DNA from: Tritonibacter litoralis
GTDB lineage: Bacteria; Pseudomonadota; Alphaproteobacteria; Rhodobacterales; Rhodobacteraceae
DNA: 64,000 nt
Reading direction: 5' to 3'
Assembly (NCBI RefSeq): GCF_009496005.1
Contig: NZ_WIBF01000001.1
Coordinates: forward strand, 186,001-250,000
Both the position numbers and the translations under genes were made by a program. The notes under the pieces were generated by a model, which saw nothing but the letters and a program-made list of their open reading frames with translations, did not search any database and had not been told where the DNA came from. Of this stretch, positions 35,474-44,653 are shown piece by piece. Each line of letters begins with the position of its first letter. Within the stretch, counting starts at the first letter, position 1.

Positions 35474-36376
35474 ATGACCAGCGAGACCAACACGCGTAAA
35501 AAAGCCAGTGATTTTGATCAACGGATCCTTGAGATCTTTGATGGCTATGTGCATGGCAAAATCAGCAAACGAGAGTTTATGATACAGGCCGGGCGTTATG
35601 CTGCGGCAGGCGTCACCGGCGCAATGCTGTTGGAGCAGCTGCAGCCGAATTATGCTTGGGCCGAACAGGTTCCTGCCGATGATCCCGCCATCGAAACCAA
35701 TTGGGTTGAATATCAAAGCCCCGAAGGTCACGGCACCATAAAAGGCCTGATGGCCAAGCCGGCCGGTGTCACGGGCAAGCTGCCCGCAGTTCTGGTTGTC
35801 CATGAGAACCGAGGGCTAAACCCCTATATTCAGGATGTCGTGCGCCGCGCCGCAAAAGCAGGCTATATGGCGTTCGGCCCGGATGGTCTGTCTCCCCTCG
35901 GCGGCTACCCTGGTACCGACGAAGAGGGCCGCGCCATGCAAAAGAGCATGGACCGTGCCAAATTGATGGAAGATTTCTTTGCGGCTTTTGAATTTCTGCG
36001 GAATCACGCGGACTCAACCGGCAAAGTTGGCGCGGTTGGCTTCTGCTATGGCGGTGGCGTGTGTAATGCCTTGGCCGTAGCCTATCCAGACCTCGCAGCC
36101 TCGGTTCCCTTTTACGGGCGTCAACCCGCCGCCGAAGACGTCCCCGCCATCCGGGCCCCGCTGATGATCCAATACGCCGGGCTCGACACACGGATCAATG
36201 CAGGTTGGGAGGCTTATTCAGCCGCATTGCGCGAGCATCAAAAAGCCTTCACGGTGCATTTCTACCCGGACGTGAACCACGGGTTTCACAATGACACCAC
36301 CCCGCGCTACGACGAAGAGGCTGCAACCTTGGCCTGGGACCGGACGCTGGAATTCTTTGCGGACAATCTGCGCTAA
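35474..36376 (+). CDS. Dienelactone hydrolase family protein, YghX-like
   Basis: A 300-residue alpha/beta hydrolase with an N-terminal extension. The nucleophile cysteine lies in VGFCYGGGVCN, the aspartate in AGLDTRINAGW and the histidine in VNHGFHND, the DLH triad. The N terminus (DGYVHGKISKREFMIQAGRYAA) matches E. coli YghX along its length; it looks like a Tat-type signal with KR in place of RR, so export is uncertain. The natural substrate is unknown. The start ATG at 35474 follows GGGAGAG. It lies downstream of phoX but beyond its terminator. Confidence 0.85.
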   Translation: MTSETNTRKKASDFDQRILEIFDGYVHGKISKREFMIQAGRYAAAGVTGAMLLEQLQPNYAWAEQVPADDPAIETNWVEYQSPEGHGTIKGLMAKPAGVTGKLPAVLVVHENRGLNPYIQDVVRRAAKAGYMAFGPDGLSPLGGYPGTDEEGRAMQKSMDRAKLMEDFFAAFEFLRNHADSTGKVGAVGFCYGGGVCNALAVAYPDLAASVPFYGRQPAAEDVPAIRAPLMIQYAGLDTRINAGWEAYSAALREHQKAFTVHFYPDVNHGFHNDTTPRYDEEAATLAWDRTLEFFADNLR

Positions 36377-36390
36377 ACCCCGCCAGGGAC

Positions 36391-36427
36391 AAAAAGGGCG
36401 CGGCTGTGTGCCACGCCCTTTCATCTT
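36391..36427. terminator. Bidirectional terminator between the YghX-like gene and trpE
   Basis: The stem AAAGGGCG-GGC / GCC-CGCCCTTT (one bulge or mismatch) has an A-run on the left and T-rich sequence on the right, between two convergent genes. Confidence 0.75.
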
Positions 36428-36430
36428 TTC

Positions 36431-36450
36431 TCAAATACTTCCGCCGGAGG
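36431..36450. repeat. Intergenic sequence of a type repeated in Rhodobacteraceae
   Basis: TCAAATACTTCCGCCGGAGG, with the internal palindrome CCGCCGGAGG-like arms, resembles a short sequence I recall near gene ends in many Roseobacter genomes. Only this copy is seen in the window. Confidence 0.3.
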
Positions 36451-36465
36451 CTCCCCAGCTTTGCC

Positions 36466-37977
36466 TCAAGAGTTGCCGCCGCGAGTAAAACGGGCGGCAT
36501 CTGCAGCCGCGCGACGGATTGCGTTGGATTTGTGAACGGTCTCCATATACTCCGCTTCGGGATCGCTGTCGTAGACAACGCCACCGCCAGCCTGAATAAA
36601 GAGCTTTTGATCCTTCACAATCGCAGTCCTCAAGGCGATACACATGTCCATGTCGCCCCCGGCTGAGAAATACCCAACGCCCCCGCCATAAACGCCGCGT
36701 TTTTCGGGCTCCAACTCGTCAATGATCTCCATCGCGCGCACTTTTGGCGCGCCAGAGACGGTGCCGGCAGGCATGCCCGCAAAAAACGCATCCAGCGCAT
36801 CCTTGCCCTCAGCCAGCTCTCCGACCACGTTGGAGACGATGTGCATCACATGGCTGTAGCGTTCGATAATGAACTCTTCGGTCGGCTTGACGGTGCCAAT
36901 TTTGGCCACGCGTCCCACATCGTTGCGGCCCAGATCCAGCAGCATCAGATGTTCGGCCAGCTCTTTTTTGTCGGCCAGCAGATCCAGTTCGTGTGCCTTG
37001 TCCTCTTCGGGGGTGGCACCACGGGGGCGGGTGCCGGCGATGGGGCGAATGGTGACCTCATTGCCGAAGACCCGCACTAGGATCTCGGGCGAGGCCCCCA
37101 CAACCTGAAAACCGCCAAAATTAAAATAGAACATAAACGGCGACGGGTTGGTGCGACGTAAGGACCGGTAGAGCGCAAAAGGCGGCAGCGGGAAATCATG
37201 GGTCCAGCGCTGCGCCGGCACCACCTGAAAGATATCGCCTGCGCGGATGTATTCCTTGGCCTTTTCAACCGCTTCCATGTAACCGGATTTGGTGAAATTC
37301 GACACGGGTTCCCCCACGTCCTGACTGTCGCCGAGATCGCGGGTGGCCTCGGGCATGGAACGTTCCAGATCCCGCACGGCGTCCATCACCCGTTCGGACG
37401 CCTGAGCATAGGCCGCCTTGGAGCTTTGTTCGCCTGAATTCCAGACCGGTGACACCACGGTGACTTCCCCTTTGACACCGTCCAGAACGGCGATCACCGA
37501 CGGGCGCATCATCACCGCATCGGGCAGGCCAAGCGGGTCGGGGTTCACATTGGGCAGCACCTCCACATGGCGCACCATGTCATAGCCGAGATAGCCAAAA
37601 AGCCCGGCCGCCGCCTGTGGCAGATCTGCAGGCAGATCGATTTTGCTTTCGGCCAGAAGATCGCGCAGATTGTCGAGCGGGTTGCCGGCCTGCGGTTCAA
37701 ACGCATCCTCATCAAACCGGGCGTTGCGGTTCAGTTCCGAGGCTTTGCCACGCGAGCGCCAGACCAGATCCGGCTTCATGCCAATGATGGAATACCGTCC
37801 GCGCACCTCACCACCGGTGACTGATTCCAGCATAAACGCATCTTTTTGCGCGCCGGTCAGCTTGAGCATCAGCGACACAGGTGTGTCCAGATCTGCCGCT
37901 AGCCGGGTATAGACAACTTGGTTTTCACCGCGTGCATAAGCGTCCGTGAACGCCGCGAATTCAGGTGTCAGAGCCAT
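36466..37977 (-). CDS. trpE: Anthranilate synthase component I
   Basis: A 503-residue chorismate-utilising enzyme and first committed step of tryptophan synthesis. The tryptophan feedback-binding segment FMLESVTGGEVRGRYSIIG is near residue 50. The catalytic region has RPIAGTRPRGATPEEDKAHE, LLDLGRNDVGRVAKIG and SGAPKVRAMEIIDELEP. It works with TrpG (30.8 kb). It lies 15 bases after ppiD on the same strand, so it is probably co-transcribed with ppiD rather than with trpGDC. No leader peptide with tryptophan codons fits in the gap. Confidence 0.97.
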   Translation of the reverse strand: MALTPEFAAFTDAYARGENQVVYTRLAADLDTPVSLMLKLTGAQKDAFMLESVTGGEVRGRYSIIGMKPDLVWRSRGKASELNRNARFDEDAFEPQAGNPLDNLRDLLAESKIDLPADLPQAAAGLFGYLGYDMVRHVEVLPNVNPDPLGLPDAVMMRPSVIAVLDGVKGEVTVVSPVWNSGEQSSKAAYAQASERVMDAVRDLERSMPEATRDLGDSQDVGEPVSNFTKSGYMEAVEKAKEYIRAGDIFQVVPAQRWTHDFPLPPFALYRSLRRTNPSPFMFYFNFGGFQVVGASPEILVRVFGNEVTIRPIAGTRPRGATPEEDKAHELDLLADKKELAEHLMLLDLGRNDVGRVAKIGTVKPTEEFIIERYSHVMHIVSNVVGELAEGKDALDAFFAGMPAGTVSGAPKVRAMEIIDELEPEKRGVYGGGVGYFSAGGDMDMCIALRTAIVKDQKLFIQAGGGVVYDSDPEAEYMETVHKSNAIRRAAADAARFTRGGNS

Positions 37978-37992
37978 GTTACGTCGCCTTTA

Positions 37993-39822
37993 TTAGTGGA
38001 AGTTGGCCTGAACAGCCGACAAAGCCTGTTGATTGACCTGCGGTTGCGCCTGTTGCAGCAGATCATTGGCATAGGCCTCAAACAGGCCTTGGGCCAGCGA
38101 TTGATCCAGCTGTTGTGCGATGGCGTCCGCCAAGGAGTTCAGCTCATCCGTTTCCGCAGGGGGCAGAACCTCATCCAGGCGGACCACAACGGTGTTGTCT
38201 TCGCCTGTGACCACGCGCAGATCACCGGGTGCCATTTCGAACACTTGGTTCATCAGGTTAGCCGGAGTGTGATCCAGATAAGCCGTACGGGTCAGCGCGG
38301 TCTCAGTCTGAACCTCTGCTGTCTCAGGGAAATCGCCGCCTTCGGTGGTTTGGGTCACCAACGTCTCGGCTTGCTGCTCCAGAGCCTGTGACACGCGGTT
38401 TGCCTCCCAGGCGGCGTTGACCGCATCGCGTGCATCCGCAAACGGTTCGGGACGCGGTTCAAGCGTTTCATCCAGGCGCAGCGCATAGAGGCTGCCATCG
38501 GCCAGGAAATCTACGGTTGGGAAATCATCCAGCGTCACCGCAGCGGCGCGGTTGCGGAAACCGTCATAGGCTGCGATGTCCGCATCACTGTCGGCGGTCC
38601 AGTTGATCTGGCCCAAGGAAAGGCCGTCACTGTTGGCCAGCTCTTCCAATGTCACGCCTCCTGCCAGAAGGTCTTCGATATCTTCCGCGCGGGCTTCGAT
38701 CAAACGGCGGGCGCGATCACCCGCCAGTTCGCGGCGCAGTTCGTCACGCACCTCATCCAGGGACGTATTGCGGGCGTCCAGAATGCCGTTCACCCGATAA
38801 AGCGCAGGGCCAAGGTCAGAGGGCAGGGGCGCTGTCACCGCGCCAGCCGCAACCGCAAAGACGCCCTCTGCCGCATCGCCCAACGCATCAGGGGTCAGAT
38901 CGCCAAGGTCGATGTCCGCCAGATCAAGACCCCGTTCCGCGACCAGACCTTCAAACGTTACTTCGCCTGCGTCAATCCGAGCCTTGGCAGCTTCTGCGGC
39001 GGCTTGGTCGCCAAATACAAGACGTTCAACCAGACGGCGGGCGGGCAGATTGTATTGATCCGCGCGTTGTTCATACAGCTCGACCAGTGCGGCTTCTTCC
39101 ACGTCGATATCCGCCATAACCATTTCCGGGCTCAGCTGGACATAGGTGATGACTTTGGTTTCCGGCAGCGTGAACGCGGCAATGTTTTCATCATAAAATG
39201 TCTGCAACTCAGCGTCGCTTGCAGCCACTTGCGGCAGGATCACATCCTGCGGCGACAGCAAAACATAAGAAAAGCTGCGGCGCGAACCGACATAGTTCAA
39301 CAGTGTTGCGCGCATGGTTTCGGGCATTTTTACACCCGAGATCACCGCGCCCTGCACCAAGGTCCGCGCTGTTTCCTGACGAATGTCCGCTTCAAACTCA
39401 CGCTCGCTCAGACCTGCGTTTTGCAAGGCAAAGCCGTAAGCCTCGCGGTCGAAGCTGCCATCGATGCCCTGGAAGGCAGGAATTTCCGAAATTTCCCGCA
39501 ACAGATTGTCATCCCCGGAAGAGACGCCGATGCGTTTCACCTCATTGTCGATCGCGGCCACGGACACCAGACGGTTCAAAGTGGTGCGGTCCAAACCCAG
39601 TTCGATCATTTGTGAGATCGAAAAGGCCTGCCCGGATTGCGCTTGAATGGCGCGTTGTTCCTGTTGCAGCGCGCGGGCGTAATCATTGATCGAGACTTCT
39701 TCGTCCCCAACCGTAGCCACAGCCGTGCCGGATCCGGTAAAGCTCACTGCGCCAAAGCCTGCAAGGCCCAGGATCAGCATCCCCATAAGGATCCATACGA
39801 AGGTTTTTGAGAGTTTTTTCAT
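37993..39822 (-). CDS. ppiD: Periplasmic folding chaperone PpiD-like
   Basis: A 609-residue membrane-anchored SurA-like peptidyl-prolyl isomerase relative. The start MKKLSKTFVWILMGMLIL (ATG ending at 39822) gives one N-terminal membrane helix, followed by the SurA_N-like helical domain (VGDEEVSINDYARALQQE) and a central parvulin-like region (about 240-360) that is not clearly catalytic. The periplasmic part is acidic and helical. PpiD assists outer-membrane and exported protein folding next to the Sec translocon. The open frame extends 23 codons upstream, but those lack a ribosome site and a signal. trpE follows directly. Confidence 0.88.
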   Translation of the reverse strand: MKKLSKTFVWILMGMLILGLAGFGAVSFTGSGTAVATVGDEEVSINDYARALQQEQRAIQAQSGQAFSISQMIELGLDRTTLNRLVSVAAIDNEVKRIGVSSGDDNLLREISEIPAFQGIDGSFDREAYGFALQNAGLSEREFEADIRQETARTLVQGAVISGVKMPETMRATLLNYVGSRRSFSYVLLSPQDVILPQVAASDAELQTFYDENIAAFTLPETKVITYVQLSPEMVMADIDVEEAALVELYEQRADQYNLPARRLVERLVFGDQAAAEAAKARIDAGEVTFEGLVAERGLDLADIDLGDLTPDALGDAAEGVFAVAAGAVTAPLPSDLGPALYRVNGILDARNTSLDEVRDELRRELAGDRARRLIEARAEDIEDLLAGGVTLEELANSDGLSLGQINWTADSDADIAAYDGFRNRAAAVTLDDFPTVDFLADGSLYALRLDETLEPRPEPFADARDAVNAAWEANRVSQALEQQAETLVTQTTEGGDFPETAEVQTETALTRTAYLDHTPANLMNQVFEMAPGDLRVVTGEDNTVVVRLDEVLPPAETDELNSLADAIAQQLDQSLAQGLFEAYANDLLQQAQPQVNQQALSAVQANFH

Positions 39823-40001
39823 GCCTGCCGCCCTGATGGCCAAATTCCAGTTTTCCGCCGCTCCCTGCGCCCAACCCGATGTCGAATGCACAAACGGGAG
39901 CCGCGTCTGTGTGGTTCGCCGACCTAATTACGCTGCCACTGGCGGGGGGGCAAGGCACAGCAGTGAGTCAGGTCGCAAAGTTCTGTGCGAAATGCGCGGC
40001 C

Positions 40002-41186
40002 CTAACGCCGGTTTGGGTGCCAATCTGCCAATCGACGATACATTTCAGCGATCCCATCCGCGTCCACATTGGCAAAAGCGATGCGGAATTGACGCTCTCC
40101 GCTGGGATCATTTTCGGGTGTGAACATCGATCCGGGCAACATCAAAATCCCACAATCATGGATCATCTGCTGCGCCAGATCGATCGAAGGCGTGTCAAAC
40201 GGGTGTTCGACATAGGCAAAATAGGCACCACAGCCCAGAAGACGCCAGCCTTGGTCTTGCAATACGGCAAAACCAGCCTCAATCGCAGCACGACGATCCA
40301 GAACCTCTTGACGTTCCTGCGCAAGCCAGCCCTGCAGATTGGCAATTCCCCAGGTCGCAGCAATCTGTCCGATCTGGTTGGGGCAAATCGTATGCGTATC
40401 TAGGAATTTTTCAATTTCGAACAATTTCGCGCGACCCGCTATGATAGCGCCAACCCGGTGTCCCGTAAGTCTATAGGATTTAGAGAAGGAATAGAGGTGC
40501 ACCAACGTGCTTTCCCATACGTCAACTTGGAACAACTTATGCGGTATTCCCGTGCGTTGATCAAAGTCGCGATAGGTCTCATCCACAATCAAAGCCACGC
40601 CGTGATCGTGTGCCAATCTCATGAACGCTTCCAGAAGGGTATCGGGGTATTCAACGCCACAAGGGTTATTCGGCGTGACCAGCACGATGGCGCGGGTCTT
40701 CTCGGTCATCAGCTGTGCGGCCATGTCTGCGTCGGGCAACATGCCATCGCCGACGGGCAGGGGAACTGAGGTCACGCCCGCCAAGTCCAACGCCATCTTG
40801 TGATTAAAGTACCAGGGTGTTGGCAGGATCACCTCATCCCCTTCGTCGCACAGGCAGGCAATCGTGGCCGTAAAGGCCTGGTTGCAGCCCGAGGTGATTG
40901 CAACCTGATCCGCCGTGATCTGCGCCGCATAGTGGGCGCTGACTTGTTCTGCCAGCGCCTCACGAAGCTCGTGCCGCCCCAGCACTGCGCCATAAAGATG
41001 CGCACTGTCATCTGTCAGCACCGCCTCGGCAATGACGTTGCGTAAAGCTTCGGGTGGAGGATCGGCTGGCGCGGCCTGGCTGAGGTTCAAAAGCGGGCGA
41101 TCTGCCGGAAATGAGACCCCCTGAAGCCATCGCCGCGATTCGACGATGGGCGAGGAAAAGGTGCGTTTGGTGCGTGGTATCGCCAT
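40002..41186 (-). CDS. Class I/II pyridoxal-phosphate aminotransferase
   Basis: A 394-residue aspartate-aminotransferase-fold enzyme. The PLP lysine lies in SFSKSYRLTGHRVG, the ring aspartate-tyrosine in LIVDETYRDF, and the asparagine in VTPNNPCGVEYP. A C-terminal arginine for the substrate carboxylate is in RQFRIAFANV. The substrate cannot be read from sequence; the annotation stays at family level. The start MAIPRTKRTF (ATG ending at 41186) follows AGGCGGAGG 5 bases upstream, better than the earlier methionine. It is monocistronic, between ppiD and gpt. Confidence 0.88.
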   Translation of the reverse strand: MAIPRTKRTFSSPIVESRRWLQGVSFPADRPLLNLSQAAPADPPPEALRNVIAEAVLTDDSAHLYGAVLGRHELREALAEQVSAHYAAQITADQVAITSGCNQAFTATIACLCDEGDEVILPTPWYFNHKMALDLAGVTSVPLPVGDGMLPDADMAAQLMTEKTRAIVLVTPNNPCGVEYPDTLLEAFMRLAHDHGVALIVDETYRDFDQRTGIPHKLFQVDVWESTLVHLYSFSKSYRLTGHRVGAIIAGRAKLFEIEKFLDTHTICPNQIGQIAATWGIANLQGWLAQERQEVLDRRAAIEAGFAVLQDQGWRLLGCGAYFAYVEHPFDTPSIDLAQQMIHDCGILMLPGSMFTPENDPSGERQFRIAFANVDADGIAEMYRRLADWHPNRR

Positions 41187-41230
41187 AAAAGCCTCCGCCT
41201 TGGGCTGTCTCAAATAAAAGTGACGTAACG

Positions 41231-41258
41231 AAAAAAGGCGCCCCTAACAGGAGCGCCC
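41231..41258 (-). terminator. Terminator of gpt
   Basis: On the minus strand GGGCGCTCC and GGGGCGCC form a bulged stem followed by six T residues, about 20 bases after the gpt stop. Confidence 0.8.
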
Positions 41259-41277
41259 GATCAGAAATTGGATGGGT

Positions 41278-41781
41278 TTAGTCTTTGCCGCGATAAGGTT
41301 CGACATATTGCAAAGCCATGTCCCAAGGGAAGAAGATCCAGGTGTCCTGGCTGACCTCGGTGATAAACGTATCCACCTGGGGCCGCCCTTTGGGCTTGGC
41401 ATAGACCGTTGCAAAATGCGCCTTGGGATACATTTCCCGCACCAGCTCCAACGTCTTTCCGCTGTCGACCAGATCATCGACGATCAGGATCCCGGTACCA
41501 TCGGTCATCAAATCGGCGTCGGGCGCTTTCAGCACCTGTGCCCGACCCTGGTCCTGGTGGTGGTAGGATTTGACGCTGATGGTGTCCACGGTTCGAATAT
41601 CCAGCTCTCGGCTGACAATCATCGCAGGCGCCATACCGCCTCGTGTGATGGCGACCACAGCACGCCAGGCGCCGTCGTCAGGACCCTGGCCATCCAGACG
41701 CCACGCCAGAGCACGGCTGTCCCGGTGGATCTGGTCCCAGCTGATGTGAAAGCCTTTTTCGTGTGGAAGACGATCTGTCAT
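41278..41781 (-). CDS. gpt: Xanthine phosphoribosyltransferase
   Basis: A 167-residue purine salvage enzyme that converts xanthine, guanine and PRPP to nucleotides. The PRPP-binding motif is [18 protein letters not shown] with the two aspartates. The [18 protein letters not shown] and [11 protein letters not shown] segments match E. coli Gpt. The C terminus [12 protein letters not shown] is diagnostic. It stands alone with its own terminator and is transcribed in the same direction as fabI, 69 bases downstream of that gene's end. Confidence 0.95.
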   Translation of the reverse strand: MTDRLPHEKGFHISWDQIHRDSRALAWRLDGQGPDDGAWRAVVAITRGGMAPAMIVSRELDIRTVDTISVKSYHHQDQGRAQVLKAPDADLMTDGTGILIVDDLVDSGKTLELVREMYPKAHFATVYAKPKGRPQVDTFITEVSQDTWIFFPWDMALQYVEPYRGKD

Positions 41782-41850
41782 TAGGGTGCTCCTATTGCGC
41801 TGCGGCGCAGTCGTTGGCGGCCGCCTCCTTTGGCGATCCGCCTTATTTTA

Positions 41851-42657
41851 TTAGGCTTTGGACATATCAGGTGCGTCAACGGCCTTCATGCCGACAACAT
41901 GGTACCCCGCATCCACGTGCAGGTTTTCACCCGTCACGCCGGAACCAAGATCCGACAAGAGATAGAGCGCAGATTTGCCCACATCCTCGGTTGTAACATT
42001 ACGGCGCAGGGGTGAGTTATGTTCGTTCCATTTCATAATGTAACGGAAATCACCAATGCCCGAAGCCGCCAGCGTCTTGATCGGGCCGGCCGAGATCGCG
42101 TTGACGCGAATGCCGTCTTTGCCCAGATCTTCGGCCAGGTATTTCACCGAAGCCTCCAATGCGGCTTTTGCAACGCCCATGACGTTGTAATGTGGCATCA
42201 CCTGTTCCGCACCATAGTAGGTCAGGGTCAGGGCACTGCCGCCTTCGCTCATCATCTTTTCCGCGCGTTTCATCACGGCTGTGAACGAATAGACCGAGAT
42301 ATCCATCGTCATGGTGAAATTGTCACGGCTGGTGTCGACATACCGCCCGCGCAGCTCGTTTTTGTCAGAAAAACCAATGGCATGAACAACAAAGTCCAGC
42401 TTGCCCCATTTTTCCTCGAGCGCTGCGAACAGCGCGTCAATCGACGCTTCGTCCGCGACGTCGCACGGCAGCACGATCTCGCTGCCCAGTTGCGCCGCAA
42501 GCGGGTCGACCCGTTTCTTCAGAGCATCGCCCTGATAGGAAAACGCAAGTTCCGCTCCGGCGTCGGCGCAGGCCTTGGCGATGCCCCAAGCAATTGATTT
42601 ATCGTTGGCAAGGCCCATAATTAGGCCGCGTTTACCAGTCATAAGTTGACTAGACAT
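41851..42657 (-). CDS. fabI: Enoyl-[acyl-carrier-protein] reductase (NADH)
   Basis: A 268-residue short-chain dehydrogenase-type enoyl-ACP reductase, last step of fatty acid elongation. The N-terminal GLIMGLANDKSIAWGIAKA nucleotide loop and the catalytic Tyr-x6-Lys pattern (Y-N-V-M-G-V-A-K within HYNVMGVAKAALEASVKYLA) identify FabI. The PIKTLAASGIGDF loop, which closes over substrate, follows. It is divergent from pdxH, with a 153-base shared upstream region. Confidence 0.96.
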   Translation of the reverse strand: MSSQLMTGKRGLIMGLANDKSIAWGIAKACADAGAELAFSYQGDALKKRVDPLAAQLGSEIVLPCDVADEASIDALFAALEEKWGKLDFVVHAIGFSDKNELRGRYVDTSRDNFTMTMDISVYSFTAVMKRAEKMMSEGGSALTLTYYGAEQVMPHYNVMGVAKAALEASVKYLAEDLGKDGIRVNAISAGPIKTLAASGIGDFRYIMKWNEHNSPLRRNVTTEDVGKSALYLLSDLGSGVTGENLHVDAGYHVVGMKAVDAPDMSKA

Positions 42658-42810
42658 GCAGGTTCTCCGCCTGTGATCACGTGATTATGTGGTGTTTATT
42701 ATGACAAAGCGGCTGCTTCAAGAGGTCACGGTGGCTTGCGCACGCTTGTGGTCAATAATCTCAGCGCTTACGTATCCCTATACATTATAATTTGGTGGGG
42801 ATTTCAGCAT

Positions 42811-43416
42811 ATGTCTGATCGCAACGCAGTATTCTCGGGCGACAACCCGTTTGACATCGCACGGCGCTGGCTGACCGAGGCCGAAGCCCAAGAGATCAAT
42901 GATCCAAACGCGATAGCCTTGTCCACCGTGGACAGCGACGGGATGCCCAATGTGCGAATGGTGCTGCTGAAAGAGATCGAAGACGCGGGCTTTGTCTTTT
43001 ACACCAATTACGACAGCACCAAGGGTCAGGAAATCTCTGCATCCGGTAAGGCAGCCTTTGTTATGCATTGGAAATCTTTGCGCAGACAGATCCGCGTGCG
43101 CGGGTTGGTGGAGCGCGAAGAGGGGCCAAAAGCCGATGAATATTTTGCGTCTCGCTCCCTCAAAAGCCGCCTTGGGGCCTGGGCGTCACAACAATCCAAA
43201 CCCCTGGCAAGCCGGGCCTCGCTGATGGCTGAAGTTGCCAAGATCACGGCCACAAAAGGTCCTGCGCCCAAGCGCCCTCCGTTTTGGGGCGGGTTCCGAA
43301 TTTCACCCCTAGAGATTGAGTTCTGGGCCGATGGCGACTTCCGTCTGCATGATCGTTTCCAATGGAGCCGATCAGATATTGGGCAAAACTGGTCAGTACA
43401 GAGATTGTCTCCATAA
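42811..43416 (+). CDS. pdxH: Pyridoxamine 5'-phosphate oxidase
   Basis: A 201-residue FMN enzyme making pyridoxal phosphate. FMN-binding [10 protein letters not shown] and [15 protein letters not shown], the RQIRVRG loop, the substrate-binding [11 protein letters not shown] and [17 protein letters not shown] are all present. The ATG at 42811 is chosen over an upstream in-frame ATG because the family begins around [20 protein letters not shown] and GGTGGGG lies upstream. PLP made by this enzyme serves several enzymes in the window. Confidence 0.96.
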   Translation: MSDRNAVFSGDNPFDIARRWLTEAEAQEINDPNAIALSTVDSDGMPNVRMVLLKEIEDAGFVFYTNYDSTKGQEISASGKAAFVMHWKSLRRQIRVRGLVEREEGPKADEYFASRSLKSRLGAWASQQSKPLASRASLMAEVAKITATKGPAPKRPPFWGGFRISPLEIEFWADGDFRLHDRFQWSRSDIGQNWSVQRLSP

Positions 43417-43536
43417 CATTTTAGTGCGAATTTCCATTTTGCCACATCCGACACAAATTTGTACTTGCAAATGTTCAATCAATTATCGCATCAGAAAAAC
43501 GCACATAATAATTCAAAAACGATTGGTGAGATTCCA

Positions 43537-44067
43537 GTGGCTGAAGACGTTAATCTGAGCAGCATGCAAACTCTGCGTGGTGTGGTGAAGTGGTTTGATC
43601 CGACCAAAGGCTATGGCTTTATTGTCTCAGACGAAGGCGGCCCCGATATTCTGCTTCATATAAATGTACTAAGGAACTTTGGACAAAGCTCGGTTGCAGA
43701 TGGGGCAGTCGTGCAGTTGATCGCACATCGCACGACACGTGGCGTGCAGGCGGTCGAAGTTCTTGAGATCGAACCGCCAAAGCGCGAAGATGTTCCGGTG
43801 CTGAGCGATTTTGCTGAGCTGGACATGGCAGAGATCAGCACGCGACCGCTGGAAGCTGCGCGTGTGAAATGGTTCGACAAAGGAAAAGGCTTTGGCTTTG
43901 CCAATGTTTTTGGCCGGTCAGAGGATGTGTTTTTACATGTGGAAGTTTTGCGGCAATCTGGCCTTGCGGACCTGCAGCCTGGCGAAGCGCTTGCGATGCG
44001 TGTCATCGACGGCAAACGCGGACGTATGGCGGTTGAAGTTCTGGCCTGGGAAGCAGCCAATATCTAA
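43537..44067 (+). CDS. Protein with two cold-shock domains
   Basis: A 176-residue protein with two tandem cold-shock (OB-fold) domains. The first (about 14-75) has the RNP1-like VKWFDPTKGYGFIVSDEGG and RNP2-like DILLHIN. The second (about 108-170) has VKWFDKGKGFGFANVFG and DVFLHVE. A Pro/Glu/Asp linker joins them. Such double-CSD proteins bind single-stranded nucleic acid and are common in Alphaproteobacteria. The start is taken as GTG at 43537 (MAEDVNLSS), with GGTGAG about 6 bases upstream; a longer in-frame version starts at 43459. The 120-base leader between pdxH and this GTG is AT-rich, as in cold-shock genes. Confidence 0.88.
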   Translation: MAEDVNLSSMQTLRGVVKWFDPTKGYGFIVSDEGGPDILLHINVLRNFGQSSVADGAVVQLIAHRTTRGVQAVEVLEIEPPKREDVPVLSDFAELDMAEISTRPLEAARVKWFDKGKGFGFANVFGRSEDVFLHVEVLRQSGLADLQPGEALAMRVIDGKRGRMAVEVLAWEAANI

Positions 44068-44068
44068 T

Positions 44069-44533
44069 ATGATACGCCAGTTGATGGCTGTTGGTGCTGT
44101 GCTGATGATGGGAAGCGCGGCTTTTGCGGAGTGCCGCGAAGGGCAGGTCGAGCTCAAAGGGGATTTTGGGCAACTGGCGTTTTCCATCGAATTGGCTGAT
44201 ACACCTGCTGAACGCTCGCAGGGTTTGATGTTTCGCGAAACCATGCCACGCAGCGCTGGCATGCTTTTCGTTTATGAATATCCGCAGCGTGTCGCCTTCT
44301 GGATGAAGAATACGTTGATTCCGTTGGACATGCTGTTCGTCGACGCGAACGGTCGAATTTCCCACATCCATGAAAATGCAATCCCAAAGGACCTGACCGT
44401 GATTCCGGGCGGGGACTCGGTCTTTGCGGTGTTGGAAATCAACGGTGGTTTGGTCGCTAAATACGGCATTTCGGTCGGTAACGTGCTGCGACACAAAGTT
44501 TTTTCAAATTCTTCGCCAATTTGGCCTTGTTAG
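44069..44533 (+). CDS. DUF192 family periplasmic protein
   Basis: A 154-residue protein with a signal peptide (about residues 1-20, ending GSAAFAECREG) and a DUF192 domain: FSIELADTPAERSQGLMFRETMPRSAGMLFVY, VAFWMKNTLIPLDMLFVDANGRI and VIPGGDSVFAVLEINGG. The function of DUF192 is unknown. Its ATG lies one base after the stop of the double cold-shock gene, so the two are co-translated; this pairing recurs in related bacteria as I recall. Confidence 0.88.
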   Translation: MIRQLMAVGAVLMMGSAAFAECREGQVELKGDFGQLAFSIELADTPAERSQGLMFRETMPRSAGMLFVYEYPQRVAFWMKNTLIPLDMLFVDANGRISHIHENAIPKDLTVIPGGDSVFAVLEINGGLVAKYGISVGNVLRHKVFSNSSPIWPC

Positions 44534-44576
44534 GGGTTTTCATTCCCATCCAGCAAGGATAGGAAGGCGCACGGTC

Positions 44577-44653
44577 CGGGGCGTGGCGCAGTCTGGTAGC
44601 GCACCTGTTTTGGGTACAGGGGGTCGTAGGTTCGAATCCTGCCGCCCCGACCA
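44577..44653 (+). tRNA. tRNA-Pro (anticodon TGG)
   Basis: A complete cloverleaf: acceptor CGGGGCG / CGCCCCG, D-loop with AGTCTGGTAG, anticodon stem CCTGT / ACAGG with loop TTTGGGT giving anticodon TGG, and T-arm GGTTCGAATCC. An encoded CCA follows discriminator A. It lies 43 bases after the DUF192 gene. Confidence 0.95.
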
